A stretch of DNA of 7,665 nucleotides, from the NCBI GenBank assembly GCA_028289265.1, contig JAQGGU010000028.1, positions 1 through 7,665 of the forward strand. Reading direction: 5' to 3'. The translations under genes were made by a program, and so were the position numbers. Below the pieces are notes generated by a model. The model ran no database searches, was not told the DNA's origin, and saw only the letters and a list, made by a program, of their open reading frames with translations. Source of the stretch: Candidatus Saccharimonadota bacterium (lineage in GTDB: Bacteria; Patescibacteriota; Saccharimonadia; Saccharimonadales; UBA4665). Each line of letters opens with the position of its first letter. Position 1 is the first letter of the stretch. Positions 1 to 4,720 of this stretch are shown here, one piece after another.

Positions 1-711
1 TATTTCCAATGTATGGAGTAATTGGGATTCGTAGTTATCAATCGATAGCTTGCTGTCATAAAGCAGTTCCACGACGGTTGGTTTGTGCGCCAGACTGCCG
101 TAGAGCTCGCTGGCGCGCGTATTCATAGTCTCGAGCAGTTCGAGTCGGGCACGGGTAATACGGCCGCCTAATTCGCTAAGACGGACGTTCCAGGGGAATA
201 TCTGTGATGCTGCCGACATACCCATGCGCTTGAGCAATGCATTGCGTTGGGTTAATACGCGGCGGTAGTCCCGGCGCAGCGTGCCGTAGCCGGGCTGCAA
301 CTGCTCAAGCAGATCATCGAGATAGCTTCGGCGCAGTTCGGGCGCCCCACTAAACATCAACAGGTGGTTTGGTTCAAACACTACTGTGGGTACCATCTTG
401 GCAGCGCTCAAGCGGCGAAACACCCGTCCTTCTATTTCATAGGTCTTGGAAGGTTTCGGTTCCCGAAGAATCTTAATAGTTCGTAGGCCCACCTCATCAT
501 GGGCATCCAGCCGGGCCCAAGGCTGCTCATATTGCACGAGCTCAGCATCTTTCACACGATACGAACTGCCTCGAGCCACCACCAATATTGCCTCAAGCAG
601 ATTGGTCTTACCGCTGGCGTTTGGCCCGACGATGATATTTACGCCCGGCTCGAACTCAAACGTCTCGTCCGCATAGGACCGGAACTGCTGCAGGCGAATA
701 TCTGTAATCAT
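1..711 (-). CDS. recF: RecF, DNA gap-repair ATPase (5' part, cut by window edge)
   Basis: RecF is an SMC-like ATPase that binds gapped DNA with RecO/RecR and helps load RecA on stalled forks. The frame is open from the ATG at 709-711 to base 1, giving 237 residues; the C-terminal part, with the ABC signature and Walker B, lies outside the window. It begins MITDIRLQQFRSY, has a Walker A GPNASGKTN at residues 29-37, and has the RecF-type segment VVFEPNHLLMFSGAPELRR at about residues 110-128, followed by a helical region. It follows dnaN in the same direction with a 146-bp gap, the standard dnaA-dnaN-recF order. No Shine-Dalgarno sequence is visible before this ATG; a promoter-like element ends only 9 bases upstream, so the mRNA may be leaderless. 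Identification is firm from sequence and synteny; the full length is unknown. Confidence 0.95.
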   Translation of the reverse strand, partial: MITDIRLQQFRSYADETFEFEPGVNIIVGPNASGKTNLLEAILVVARGSSYRVKDAELVQYEQPWARLDAHDEVGLRTIKILREPKPSKTYEIEGRVFRRLSAAKMVPTVVFEPNHLLMFSGAPELRRSYLDDLLEQLQPGYGTLRRDYRRVLTQRNALLKRMGMSAASQIFPWNVRLSELGGRITRARLELLETMNTRASELYGSLAHKPTVVELLYDSKLSIDNYESQLLHTLEI

Positions 712-720
712 ATATAAGGT

Positions 721-749
721 ATTATCGACCAGCTAAAGGTTTTTGAGAA
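721..749 (-). promoter_or_regulatory. candidate recF promoter, predicted near-leaderless transcript
   Basis: On the minus strand, TTCTCA (744-749) and GATAAT (721-726) are separated by 17 bp, matching 4/6 and 5/6 of the sigma-70-type -35 and -10 consensus. Transcription would start at about 714, only some 3 bases before the recF ATG, which fits the missing Shine-Dalgarno sequence. This is a motif prediction only; recF may also be read through from dnaN. Confidence 0.4.
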
Positions 750-778
750 ATAGTGCATGGATGGAAACCAAGCTGCAA

Positions 779-809
779 TTCGTAGCCGTACCCATAGTAC
801 GGTGACGAA
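779..809. other. inverted repeat (hairpin) in the dnaN-recF gap
   Basis: TTCGT (779-783) pairs with ACGAA (805-809), and inside it CCGTAC (786-791) pairs with GTACGG (797-802), with a 2x2 internal mismatch and a 5-base loop. No T-run follows on either strand, so it is not a standard intrinsic terminator. It lies about 49 bases after the dnaN stop and could be an mRNA-end stabiliser, a processing site or a protein site. Confidence 0.55.
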
Positions 810-857
810 GCTGAACCGAAGGTCTCCGCCCAGGATATGCATTTCTTGCAGGCGCCA

Positions 858-1961
858 CTAACTCTTCAGCGGCATGATGATATGGGCGTAATCTTGGTTA
901 CCGGGGTCGCGCAGCAGGGTTGGCTCTAGCTTACCATTAAAGCAAAACGCTACTTCGTCACCCGAGAAAGCATGCAGGGCATCGAGCAGGTAACGAGAGT
1001 TCAGCGTGATACTACCACTGCCCGTTACCGTACCTGTAGCGCTCGCAATGTTCTCGCCGAGCTGGGATGCGACAGACCGCACGCTGAGCTCGTTCTTGGT
1101 TTCCTCTACGTTAATGGTGATACTTCCGGCGCTTTCGCGGGCAAACAAGCTGGATACTTTTGTAACGTTCACCAGGTCGGCACGGCTGAGCCGCGCTTCG
1201 ACAGCAAAGGAGCTAGGTATAAGCTTGCGATAGTCGGGATACTTTCCTTCGATAAGCCGAGCAACGAGATCGACATCATTAGCCTGAAAGAGCACTTGTT
1301 GATCATCGTGGGTCACGCTAACCGCTTCACTGTAATCACCAAGTATGCGTAGCAGGTCATTAATAGCAGTGGCCGGTATAAGCAAGCGGATATCCTGGTC
1401 ATTTGGACCAAGATCTTTCTCAGCGAGTCGATAGCTATCCGTTGCAGCGGCGTAGAGGTGGCCGTCCTGGGTTTGGAGAAGTACTCCGGTCAATACTGGG
1501 CGTGATTCATCCGATGAAGCCGCCATGATGACTTGTTGCAAACCCTTCTTGAGCACCGAACCATTAATAGTCCACGTTTGGCCGCTGCCGTCTTTCATGT
1601 TTATGGCCGGCATAACAGGGAAGTCGTCGGCAACCACGCCATTTACTACTGATTGATACTTATCGGTAGAAATATTAAGTTTATGCTCAACCAGTTTCAG
1701 GTCTATGACGCCGCTCGGTAGACTGCTGATAAAGTCCTGCATCAGACGGGCAGGGACGGTAATAGCACCTTCTTCTATTACTTTCGCACCAATATGTTCA
1801 GTGATAGCGATATCGAGGTTCGTCGCCGATATGCTGAGCCGGTTATCGACTGTTTTGATAAGTACGTTCGCCAGTATGGGCAAAGTGTTTCGTGCGCTCG
1901 CCACCCGCGCAACGACTGAAAGAGCTTTGTTCAAGTTTTCCTGTGTGACCTGTAGCTGCAT
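858..1961 (-). CDS. dnaN: DnaN, DNA polymerase III beta sliding clamp
   Basis: The beta clamp is a ring-shaped homodimer that tethers the replicative polymerase to DNA and recruits other partners through clamp-binding peptides. The 367-residue product has the family's usual length, with three repeated clamp folds. Visible hallmarks are MQLQVTQENLNKALSVVARV at the N-terminus, NTLPILANVLI (residues 25-35), the ATDSYRLAEKDL block in the middle domain, the LIEGKYPDYRKLIP segment, and the C-terminal LLRDPGNQDYAHIIMPLKS, which corresponds to the hydrophobic-pocket end of other clamps. The start is supported by AAGGAG at 1970-1975, 8 bases before the ATG. It lies downstream of dnaA in the same direction, and the upstream gap contains the putative origin. 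The gene ends with TAG at 858-860. Nothing looks broken. Confidence 0.98.
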   Translation of the reverse strand: MQLQVTQENLNKALSVVARVASARNTLPILANVLIKTVDNRLSISATNLDIAITEHIGAKVIEEGAITVPARLMQDFISSLPSGVIDLKLVEHKLNISTDKYQSVVNGVVADDFPVMPAINMKDGSGQTWTINGSVLKKGLQQVIMAASSDESRPVLTGVLLQTQDGHLYAAATDSYRLAEKDLGPNDQDIRLLIPATAINDLLRILGDYSEAVSVTHDDQQVLFQANDVDLVARLIEGKYPDYRKLIPSSFAVEARLSRADLVNVTKVSSLFARESAGSITINVEETKNELSVRSVASQLGENIASATGTVTGSGSITLNSRYLLDALHAFSGDEVAFCFNGKLEPTLLRDPGNQDYAHIIMPLKS

Positions 1962-1973
1962 TTTCTCGGCTCC

Positions 1974-2033
1974 TTATTATTTATTAAATATATTAGTAGT
2001 TGTAGTTATAGGGGGTGTGGATAGGGTGGATAA
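1974..2033 (-). other. oriC: basal origin unwinding element (DnaA boxes, GC block, DnaA-trios, AT-rich DUE)
   Basis: Read on the minus strand from dnaA toward dnaN, the order is TTATCCACC (2025-2033), CTATCCACA (2016-2024), CCCC (2012-2015), then CTATAACTACAACTACTA (1994-2011), then a run of pure A/T. The 22 bases 1974-1995 contain no G or C. On the plus strand, read 3' to 5', the triplets are GAT-ATT-GAT-GTT-GAT-GAT, so four of six are the canonical GAT DnaA-trio. This order and spacing resemble the element next to dnaN in B. subtilis, where DnaA loaded from double-stranded boxes binds trios on one strand and melts DNA. The architecture is visible; melting at this site is inferred. Confidence 0.8.
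2005..2033 (-). promoter_or_regulatory. candidate dnaN promoter inside the origin element
   Basis: TTATCC (2028-2033) and TATAAC (2005-2010) on the minus strand are 17 bp apart. TATAAC matches 5/6 of the -10 consensus, but the -35 match is weak. Transcription would start at about 1998, giving a leader of about 37 bases that carries the dnaN Shine-Dalgarno. The two tandem DnaA boxes lie between and over the hexamers, so DnaA binding would occlude the promoter. The match may be incidental to the DnaA boxes and trios. Confidence 0.35.
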
Positions 2034-2237
2034 CTGCCTCCACTCATCTGTTAATTGGCGAAAAATGGCAGTGGTTTGGCTGTGTGTAATTGTGGGTAAC
2101 ATAAACGCTTTATCCCAACTTTTACCCACATGGTTATGGGAGGTGTGTACGGAGCCTATGTATAACTGCTGAGTTATACCCGCAGAATCCCGACGGTTAT
2201 CCATGAGTTGTACACAGATTTTATCCACCTTTGCACA
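2016..2237. other. oriC: DnaA-box cluster, dnaA-dnaN gap
   Basis: Nine 9-mers differ by one base from TTWTNCACA. On the minus strand they are CTATCCACA (2016-2024), TTATCCACC (2025-2033), TTACACACA (2081-2089), TTACCCACA (2091-2099) and TTATACATA (2157-2165). On the plus strand they are TTACCCACA (2122-2130), TTGTACACA (2208-2216), TTATCCACC (2221-2229) and CTTTGCACA (2229-2237). Weaker two-mismatch sites lie at 2110-2118, 2174-2182 and 2197-2205. No exact consensus box is present, so this looks like a low-affinity array. Two pairs are spaced 9-10 bp apart, about one helical turn. Together with the adjacent unwinding element, this 316-bp gap is the best candidate for the core origin. Confidence 0.8.
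2160..2179. repeat. inverted repeat GTATAAC-N6-GTTATAC in the origin gap
   Basis: GTATAAC (2160-2166) and GTTATAC (2173-2179) form a perfect 7-bp dyad around TGCTGA. It partly coincides with two opposed DnaA-like boxes (2157-2165 and 2174-2182), so it may be a paired DnaA site rather than an RNA hairpin or the operator of another regulator. Confidence 0.5.
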
Positions 2238-2277
2238 GACACTAAAGTATTTTTTGAGCCTTTTAGCAAGGAAAATC

Positions 2278-3675
2278 TTATGCATATAGCAGCTCTTTAA
2301 TATTGTTAACCGCTTCCCGTATGTCACTGTCCAAGTGAAGCTCTCTTTCAATCTTCTCGACGGAGTGTATCGCTGTCGTGTGGTCTTTACGGCCAAGTTC
2401 ACGGGCAATCTTCGGGAAGCTGAGGTGCAACTCGCTGCGCAGGATATACATGGCTACCTGGCGCGGTACTACAATATCCTTGTCGCGCTTGCTGCCGAGG
2501 ATTTCATCGACGGTTACCTGGAAGTGCCGCGCCGTCCGTTCCACTATCTGCTTGGCACTGATATGTTTCGGCCGCGTCTTTGCCGACCCAAGGAGGCCGC
2601 TGGCGATGGCCAGATTTGGCTCGAGGGCACGCATTTCACAGAAGGCCAGCAATTGGTTGAGTGCTCCTTCAAGCTCACGGATGTTGGTGGTTACGTTATT
2701 GGCCAAATATTCGACCACGTCAGTCGGCAGCTCCACGGCGTGGCTGCCCGCCTTGGTCTGGACGATGGCGCAACGGGTTTCAAAGTCGGGAATTTGCATG
2801 TCAATACTCATGCCCCAGACAAAGCGTGACTTCAGGCGGTCTTCGAGCCCGGGAATCTCACCTGGCGGCTTATCGCTGCTGATAATAATCTGCTTATTAC
2901 CCTGATGTAGAGTGTTGAAGGTATGGAAAAATTCTTCCTGAGCCTTTTCTTTGCCGGCAATGAACTGGATGTCGTCGACTATTAGTATGTCGGCCGTGCG
3001 GTATACTTCGGTGAAATCCGAGATTTTCTTAAAGCGAAGTGCGCTCACGAATTCCTGTAGGAACTGTTCGCTTGAGACATACACTACCCGGGCGTCACGC
3101 TTTGCCGCGACTACCGCGTTACCGACTGCCTGCATAAGGTGGGTCTTACCGATACCCACGCCGCCGTAGAGGAAGAGAGGGTTGTATTTCGTTCCGGGAC
3201 TGGCGGCGATTGCCTGGCAGGCGGCATATGCCAGCTCGTTACCGGATCCAACGATGAAGTTTTCGAAGGTATAGCGCTCGTTGATACCTTGGCGATAGGT
3301 GTGGGAAAACGAATTTCCCGGGCCGCCGGAAGAGGGACGGGGAGGGGAGTAAGTGGATTGCTCGGGTCTGGACTCCATGCGCATCGTGCCCGTATCAAGT
3401 GGTTCGTCCACTGGTTTTCGTGAAGTCACGGTATGAATCTTATACTCAATGCGCTCAGGGGACAGGCCATTCTTCTTCAGGGTTTCGGTGATGAGGTCGT
3501 TATATTTACGCTCGAGCTGCTGCTTGATAAATACATTGGGTACACCGATGACGGCAGACTCGTCGTCGTACTTGAGAAGTTGGGTTTGTTTGAACCAGGT
3601 CATAAAATTGCCACGTGATACGGACAATTCGATTTCGCCGAGCACGGCCTGCCATAAGTTACTTCCTGGTTGCAT
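2278..3675 (-). CDS. dnaA: DnaA, chromosomal replication initiator
   Basis: DnaA binds DnaA boxes at the origin, forms an ATP-dependent filament, opens the duplex and recruits the helicase; it also acts as a transcription factor. The 465-residue protein has all four domains: domain I at about 1-85 (NLWQAVLGEIE, FMTWFKQTQLL), a variable linker at about 86-133 rich in Pro, Gly and Ser, the AAA+ domain at about 134-362, and the DNA-binding domain IV at about 365-465. Walker A is GGVGIGKTH (171-179), Walker B is LIVDDIQF (231-238), sensor 1 is IISSD (264-268), the arginine-finger block is RLKSRF (280-285), and sensor 2 lies in NIRELEGAL (331-339). The helix-turn-helix signature is GRKDHTTAIHSVEKIE (428-443). 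GGGAGG lies about 11 bases before the ATG. Divergent from rpmH, with an exact DnaA box over its promoter. Confidence 0.99.
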   Translation of the reverse strand: MQPGSNLWQAVLGEIELSVSRGNFMTWFKQTQLLKYDDESAVIGVPNVFIKQQLERKYNDLITETLKKNGLSPERIEYKIHTVTSRKPVDEPLDTGTMRMESRPEQSTYSPPRPSSGGPGNSFSHTYRQGINERYTFENFIVGSGNELAYAACQAIAASPGTKYNPLFLYGGVGIGKTHLMQAVGNAVVAAKRDARVVYVSSEQFLQEFVSALRFKKISDFTEVYRTADILIVDDIQFIAGKEKAQEEFFHTFNTLHQGNKQIIISSDKPPGEIPGLEDRLKSRFVWGMSIDMQIPDFETRCAIVQTKAGSHAVELPTDVVEYLANNVTTNIRELEGALNQLLAFCEMRALEPNLAIASGLLGSAKTRPKHISAKQIVERTARHFQVTVDEILGSKRDKDIVVPRQVAMYILRSELHLSFPKIARELGRKDHTTAIHSVEKIERELHLDSDIREAVNNIKELLYA

Positions 3676-3727
3676 GGTTTTATATACCTCCCTGTACGTC
3701 TACCCTGCGCGGTGGCCGGTAGCTACT

Positions 3728-3757
3728 ATAATACGAATATCCGGGACTTTTCCACAA
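3728..3757 (-). promoter_or_regulatory. candidate dnaA promoter overlapping an exact DnaA box
   Basis: On the minus strand TTGTGG (3752-3757) and TATTAT (3728-3733) are 18 bp apart, followed by a leader of about 46 bases with GGGAGG before the dnaA ATG. The -35 hexamer sits inside a DnaA box (TGTGGAAAA when read on this strand, 3748-3756). The arrangement suggests direct repression by DnaA, a common autoregulatory scheme; this is inferred, not shown. Confidence 0.5.
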
Positions 3758-3854
3758 GCCCTTTTATTGTTTTCAAGGGAAGGGCAGGGGAGAAGGCCAA
3801 AATATGCCCTAAATTATGCACAGACGAGCCTCTCATCTGTAAAATTGTGGAAAA
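3748..3854. other. oriC: three exact DnaA boxes, dnaA-rpmH gap
   Basis: TTTTCCACA (3748-3756, plus), TTATGCACA (3814-3822, plus) and TTTTCCACA (3846-3854, minus strand) all fit TTWTNCACA with no mismatch, unlike the boxes between dnaA and dnaN. They lie between the divergent dnaA and rpmH promoters. Likely roles are a second, high-affinity half of a bipartite origin, DnaA titration, and control of both flanking promoters. The sequence matches are certain; roles are inferred from known bacterial origins. Confidence 0.75.
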
Positions 3855-3857
3855 CCC

Positions 3858-3886
3858 TTGGCTAAAAGGGGAAAACTTGATAGAAT
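3858..3886 (+). promoter_or_regulatory. candidate rpmH promoter with extended -10
   Basis: TTGGCT (3858-3863) and TAGAAT (3881-3886) are 17 bp apart, and TG at 3878-3879 gives an extended -10. Predicted transcription starts at about 3893, leaving a leader of about 78 bases before rpmH. The -10 is embedded in the dyad TTGAT-AGA-ATCAA (3877-3889), which could be an operator. An exact DnaA box ends 3 bp before the -35. Confidence 0.6.
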
Positions 3887-3892
3887 CAATAG

Positions 3893-3909
3893 GTTAAATA
3901 TTGTTAAAT
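3893..3909. repeat. AT-rich direct repeats GTTAAAT, 10-bp period
   Basis: GTTAAAT occurs at 3893-3899 and 3903-3909, exactly one helical turn apart, in an A/T-rich stretch just after the rpmH -10. It might be a secondary unwinding region beside the exact DnaA boxes, or simply the initial transcribed region of rpmH. The repeat is visible; no function can be assigned. Confidence 0.35.
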
Positions 3910-3910
3910 T

Positions 3911-3946
3911 CACCTCTCTTCTTGCAATTTTAGGCAGGGGAGGGTG
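3911..3946 (+). promoter_or_regulatory. possible hairpin in the rpmH leader
   Basis: CACCTCTC (3911-3918) can pair with GGGGAGGGTG (3937-3946) using one bulged G and an 18-base loop. The 3' arm is a purine block that resembles a Shine-Dalgarno but ends 26 bases before the rpmH ATG, too far for normal initiation. A role in L34 autocontrol or mRNA stability is possible but unproven. Confidence 0.3.
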
Positions 3947-3958
3947 GTAGAAAAAGGC

Positions 3959-3968
3959 CAGTATACTG
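3959..3968. repeat. 10-bp perfect palindrome CAGTATACTG before rpmH
   Basis: CAGTATACTG ends two bases before the rpmH ATG. It includes TATACT, a good -10 lookalike, but that would put a start site inside the gene. It may be a protein-binding site or chance. Confidence 0.3.
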
Positions 3969-3970
3969 AA

Positions 3971-4108
3971 ATGCCCAAAAGAACGTATCAACCAAAGAAA
4001 CGACATCGATCACGCGTTCACGGTTTTATGAAGCGCATGGCTTCTAAGGCTGGACGCTCGCTCTTACAGCGCCGACGCAACAAGGGTCGCACCAAACTTT
4101 CGGCTTAG
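3971..4108 (+). CDS. rpmH: Ribosomal protein bL34
   Basis: bL34 is a small, very basic protein of the large ribosomal subunit that binds 23S rRNA. The 45-residue product begins [19 protein letters not shown] and continues with [19 protein letters not shown] and the terminal KGRTKLSA, matching the family over its whole length, with the invariant HGF-x-xRM-x-x-x-x-GR pattern. The start is fixed by this N-terminus. The Shine-Dalgarno is weak: AAGG lies about 13 bases before the ATG. It is divergent from dnaA across a 295-bp gap, and rnpA follows after 204 bp containing a structured element, a terminator-like hairpin and a new promoter. rpmH and rnpA may therefore be separately transcribed here, which makes sense because ribosomes need far more L34 than RNase P needs RnpA. 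It ends with TAG. Confidence 0.97.
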   Translation: MPKRTYQPKKRHRSRVHGFMKRMASKAGRSLLQRRRNKGRTKLSA

Positions 4109-4116
4109 TTGGCTTA

Positions 4117-4171
4117 TGCGCGCGGAGCACAGTGGACGCTAGATTAGCGACCCAGCTTGCATCCACGCGCA
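4117..4171 (+). ncRNA. nested inverted repeat after rpmH, possible structured RNA
   Basis: TGCGCGCGGA (4117-4126) pairs with TCCACGCGCA (4162-4171) at nine of ten positions. Inside it CGCTA-GAT-TAGCG (4137-4149) makes a perfect 5-bp hairpin, and TGG/CCA beside it can extend the stem. The element begins 8 bases after the rpmH stop. No U-run follows, so it is not a classic terminator. It could protect the rpmH 3' end, be a processing site, or be a small RNA; I recognise no known RNA family. Confidence 0.4.
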
Positions 4172-4265
4172 GAACCCTCAGCCATAGGTAGAGACATTGT
4201 TATGTACCGAGTATTGAGATTTATATCCCAACCCATACCTGCGTACAAAGCCCCCTGTTCAACCT

Positions 4266-4289
4266 AAGCGACTTTGTTCGCTTTTTGTT
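4266..4289 (+). terminator. weak intrinsic terminator upstream of rnpA
   Basis: AAGCGA (4266-4271) pairs with TCGCTT (4278-4283) around CTTTGT and runs into a T-rich tail (4282-4289, interrupted by one G). A 6-bp stem is short, so termination may be partial. It would end rpmH transcripts just before the rnpA -10 element, and the region also forms the -35 part of that promoter. Confidence 0.55.
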
Positions 4290-4304
4290 CATTAGCACTA
4301 TAAT
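4274..4304 (+). promoter_or_regulatory. candidate rnpA promoter, predicted leaderless transcript
   Basis: TATAAT (4299-4304) is an exact -10 hexamer. The best -35 candidate is TTGTTC (4274-4279), 19 bp upstream and only a 3/6 match. Transcription would begin at about 4311, two bases before the rnpA ATG at 4313, and no convincing Shine-Dalgarno exists in this gap. Leaderless expression of rnpA, with yidC and khpB downstream on the same mRNA, is the simplest reading. Confidence 0.5.
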
Positions 4305-4312
4305 AGAGTTAT

Positions 4313-4717
4313 ATGATTGCACGTCCCAATCGCTTTCATGGAATTAATTCCTTGCGTCATGTCTATGCGCGCGGCCAAACGGTCCGTGCGTCTTTGTTGT
4401 CCGTGCGCTACTTGGCCAATGACCGCCGCTCAGCTTATCGAGCCGCCGTTGTTGTTAGCCGTAAGGTCCATAAATCCGCAGTGGTCCGCAACCGGATTCG
4501 TCGGCGTATATATGAGATCATCCGTCGGCATGCCGCGGAGATAACGCGGCCATATGACATAGTCGTGACTGTATTTAGCGAACAGGTAGCCGAAATGGAT
4601 GCCAATTCCTTGGAAGCTATGGTGCTAGGGCAGCTGGAGAAGGCGGAAATTATAAGAGAACCGGCATCGGCAGCGAAGGGGCCGCATGCTATAGTAGAAC
4701 CAAAGGAGAAGCCGTAA
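4313..4717 (+). CDS. rnpA: RNase P protein component
   Basis: RnpA is the basic protein subunit that helps the RNase P ribozyme bind pre-tRNA and cleave its 5' leader. The 134-residue product starts MIARPNRFHGINSLRHVYARG, has the central strands LLSVRYLAND and AYRAAVVVSRKV, and carries the family signature SAVVRNRIRRRIYEIIRRH (residues about 55-73), the conserved RNR helix that contacts RNase P RNA. The fold ends by about residue 112; the last 20 residues (PASAAKGPHAIVEPKEKP) are a low-complexity tail beyond the usual end. The start is chosen by alignment with the family N-terminus, since no Shine-Dalgarno is visible and a perfect TATAAT lies 8 bases upstream. The gene ends 3 bases before yidC, so the two are almost certainly co-transcribed. 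No yidD lies between them, unlike in many other bacteria. Confidence 0.96.
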   Translation: MIARPNRFHGINSLRHVYARGQTVRASLLSVRYLANDRRSAYRAAVVVSRKVHKSAVVRNRIRRRIYEIIRRHAAEITRPYDIVVTVFSEQVAEMDANSLEAMVLGQLEKAEIIREPASAAKGPHAIVEPKEKP

Positions 4718-4720
4718 GGT

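Noticed and set aside
2271..2320. Terminator after dnaA
   Set aside because: The short CCTT/AAGG pairing near 2260-2275 has no T-run on the minus strand, so dnaA may read through into dnaN.
1977..2408. 143-codon minus-strand ORF spanning the dnaA 3' end and the dnaA-dnaN gap
   Set aside because: It overlaps the DnaA domain IV coding region in another frame and runs through DnaA boxes; the product matches no family I recognise.
2335..2905. Long plus-strand ORFs opposite dnaA (164 and 175 codons)
   Set aside because: They are antisense shadows of a certain dnaA gene, with no family-like sequence and no initiation signals of note.
3758..3785. GCCCTT/AAGGG inverted repeat in the dnaA-rpmH gap as a terminator
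   Set aside because: It lies upstream of both divergent genes, has no T-tail, and is more simply part of the promoter and DnaA-box region.
4202..4267. 21-codon ORF between rpmH and rnpA (MYRVLRFISQPIPAYKAPCST), faintly like the start of YidD
   Set aside because: It is very short, has only a weak upstream purine stretch, lacks the cysteine-rich YidD core, and its stop lies in the terminator hairpin. The likeness is at chance level without conservation data.
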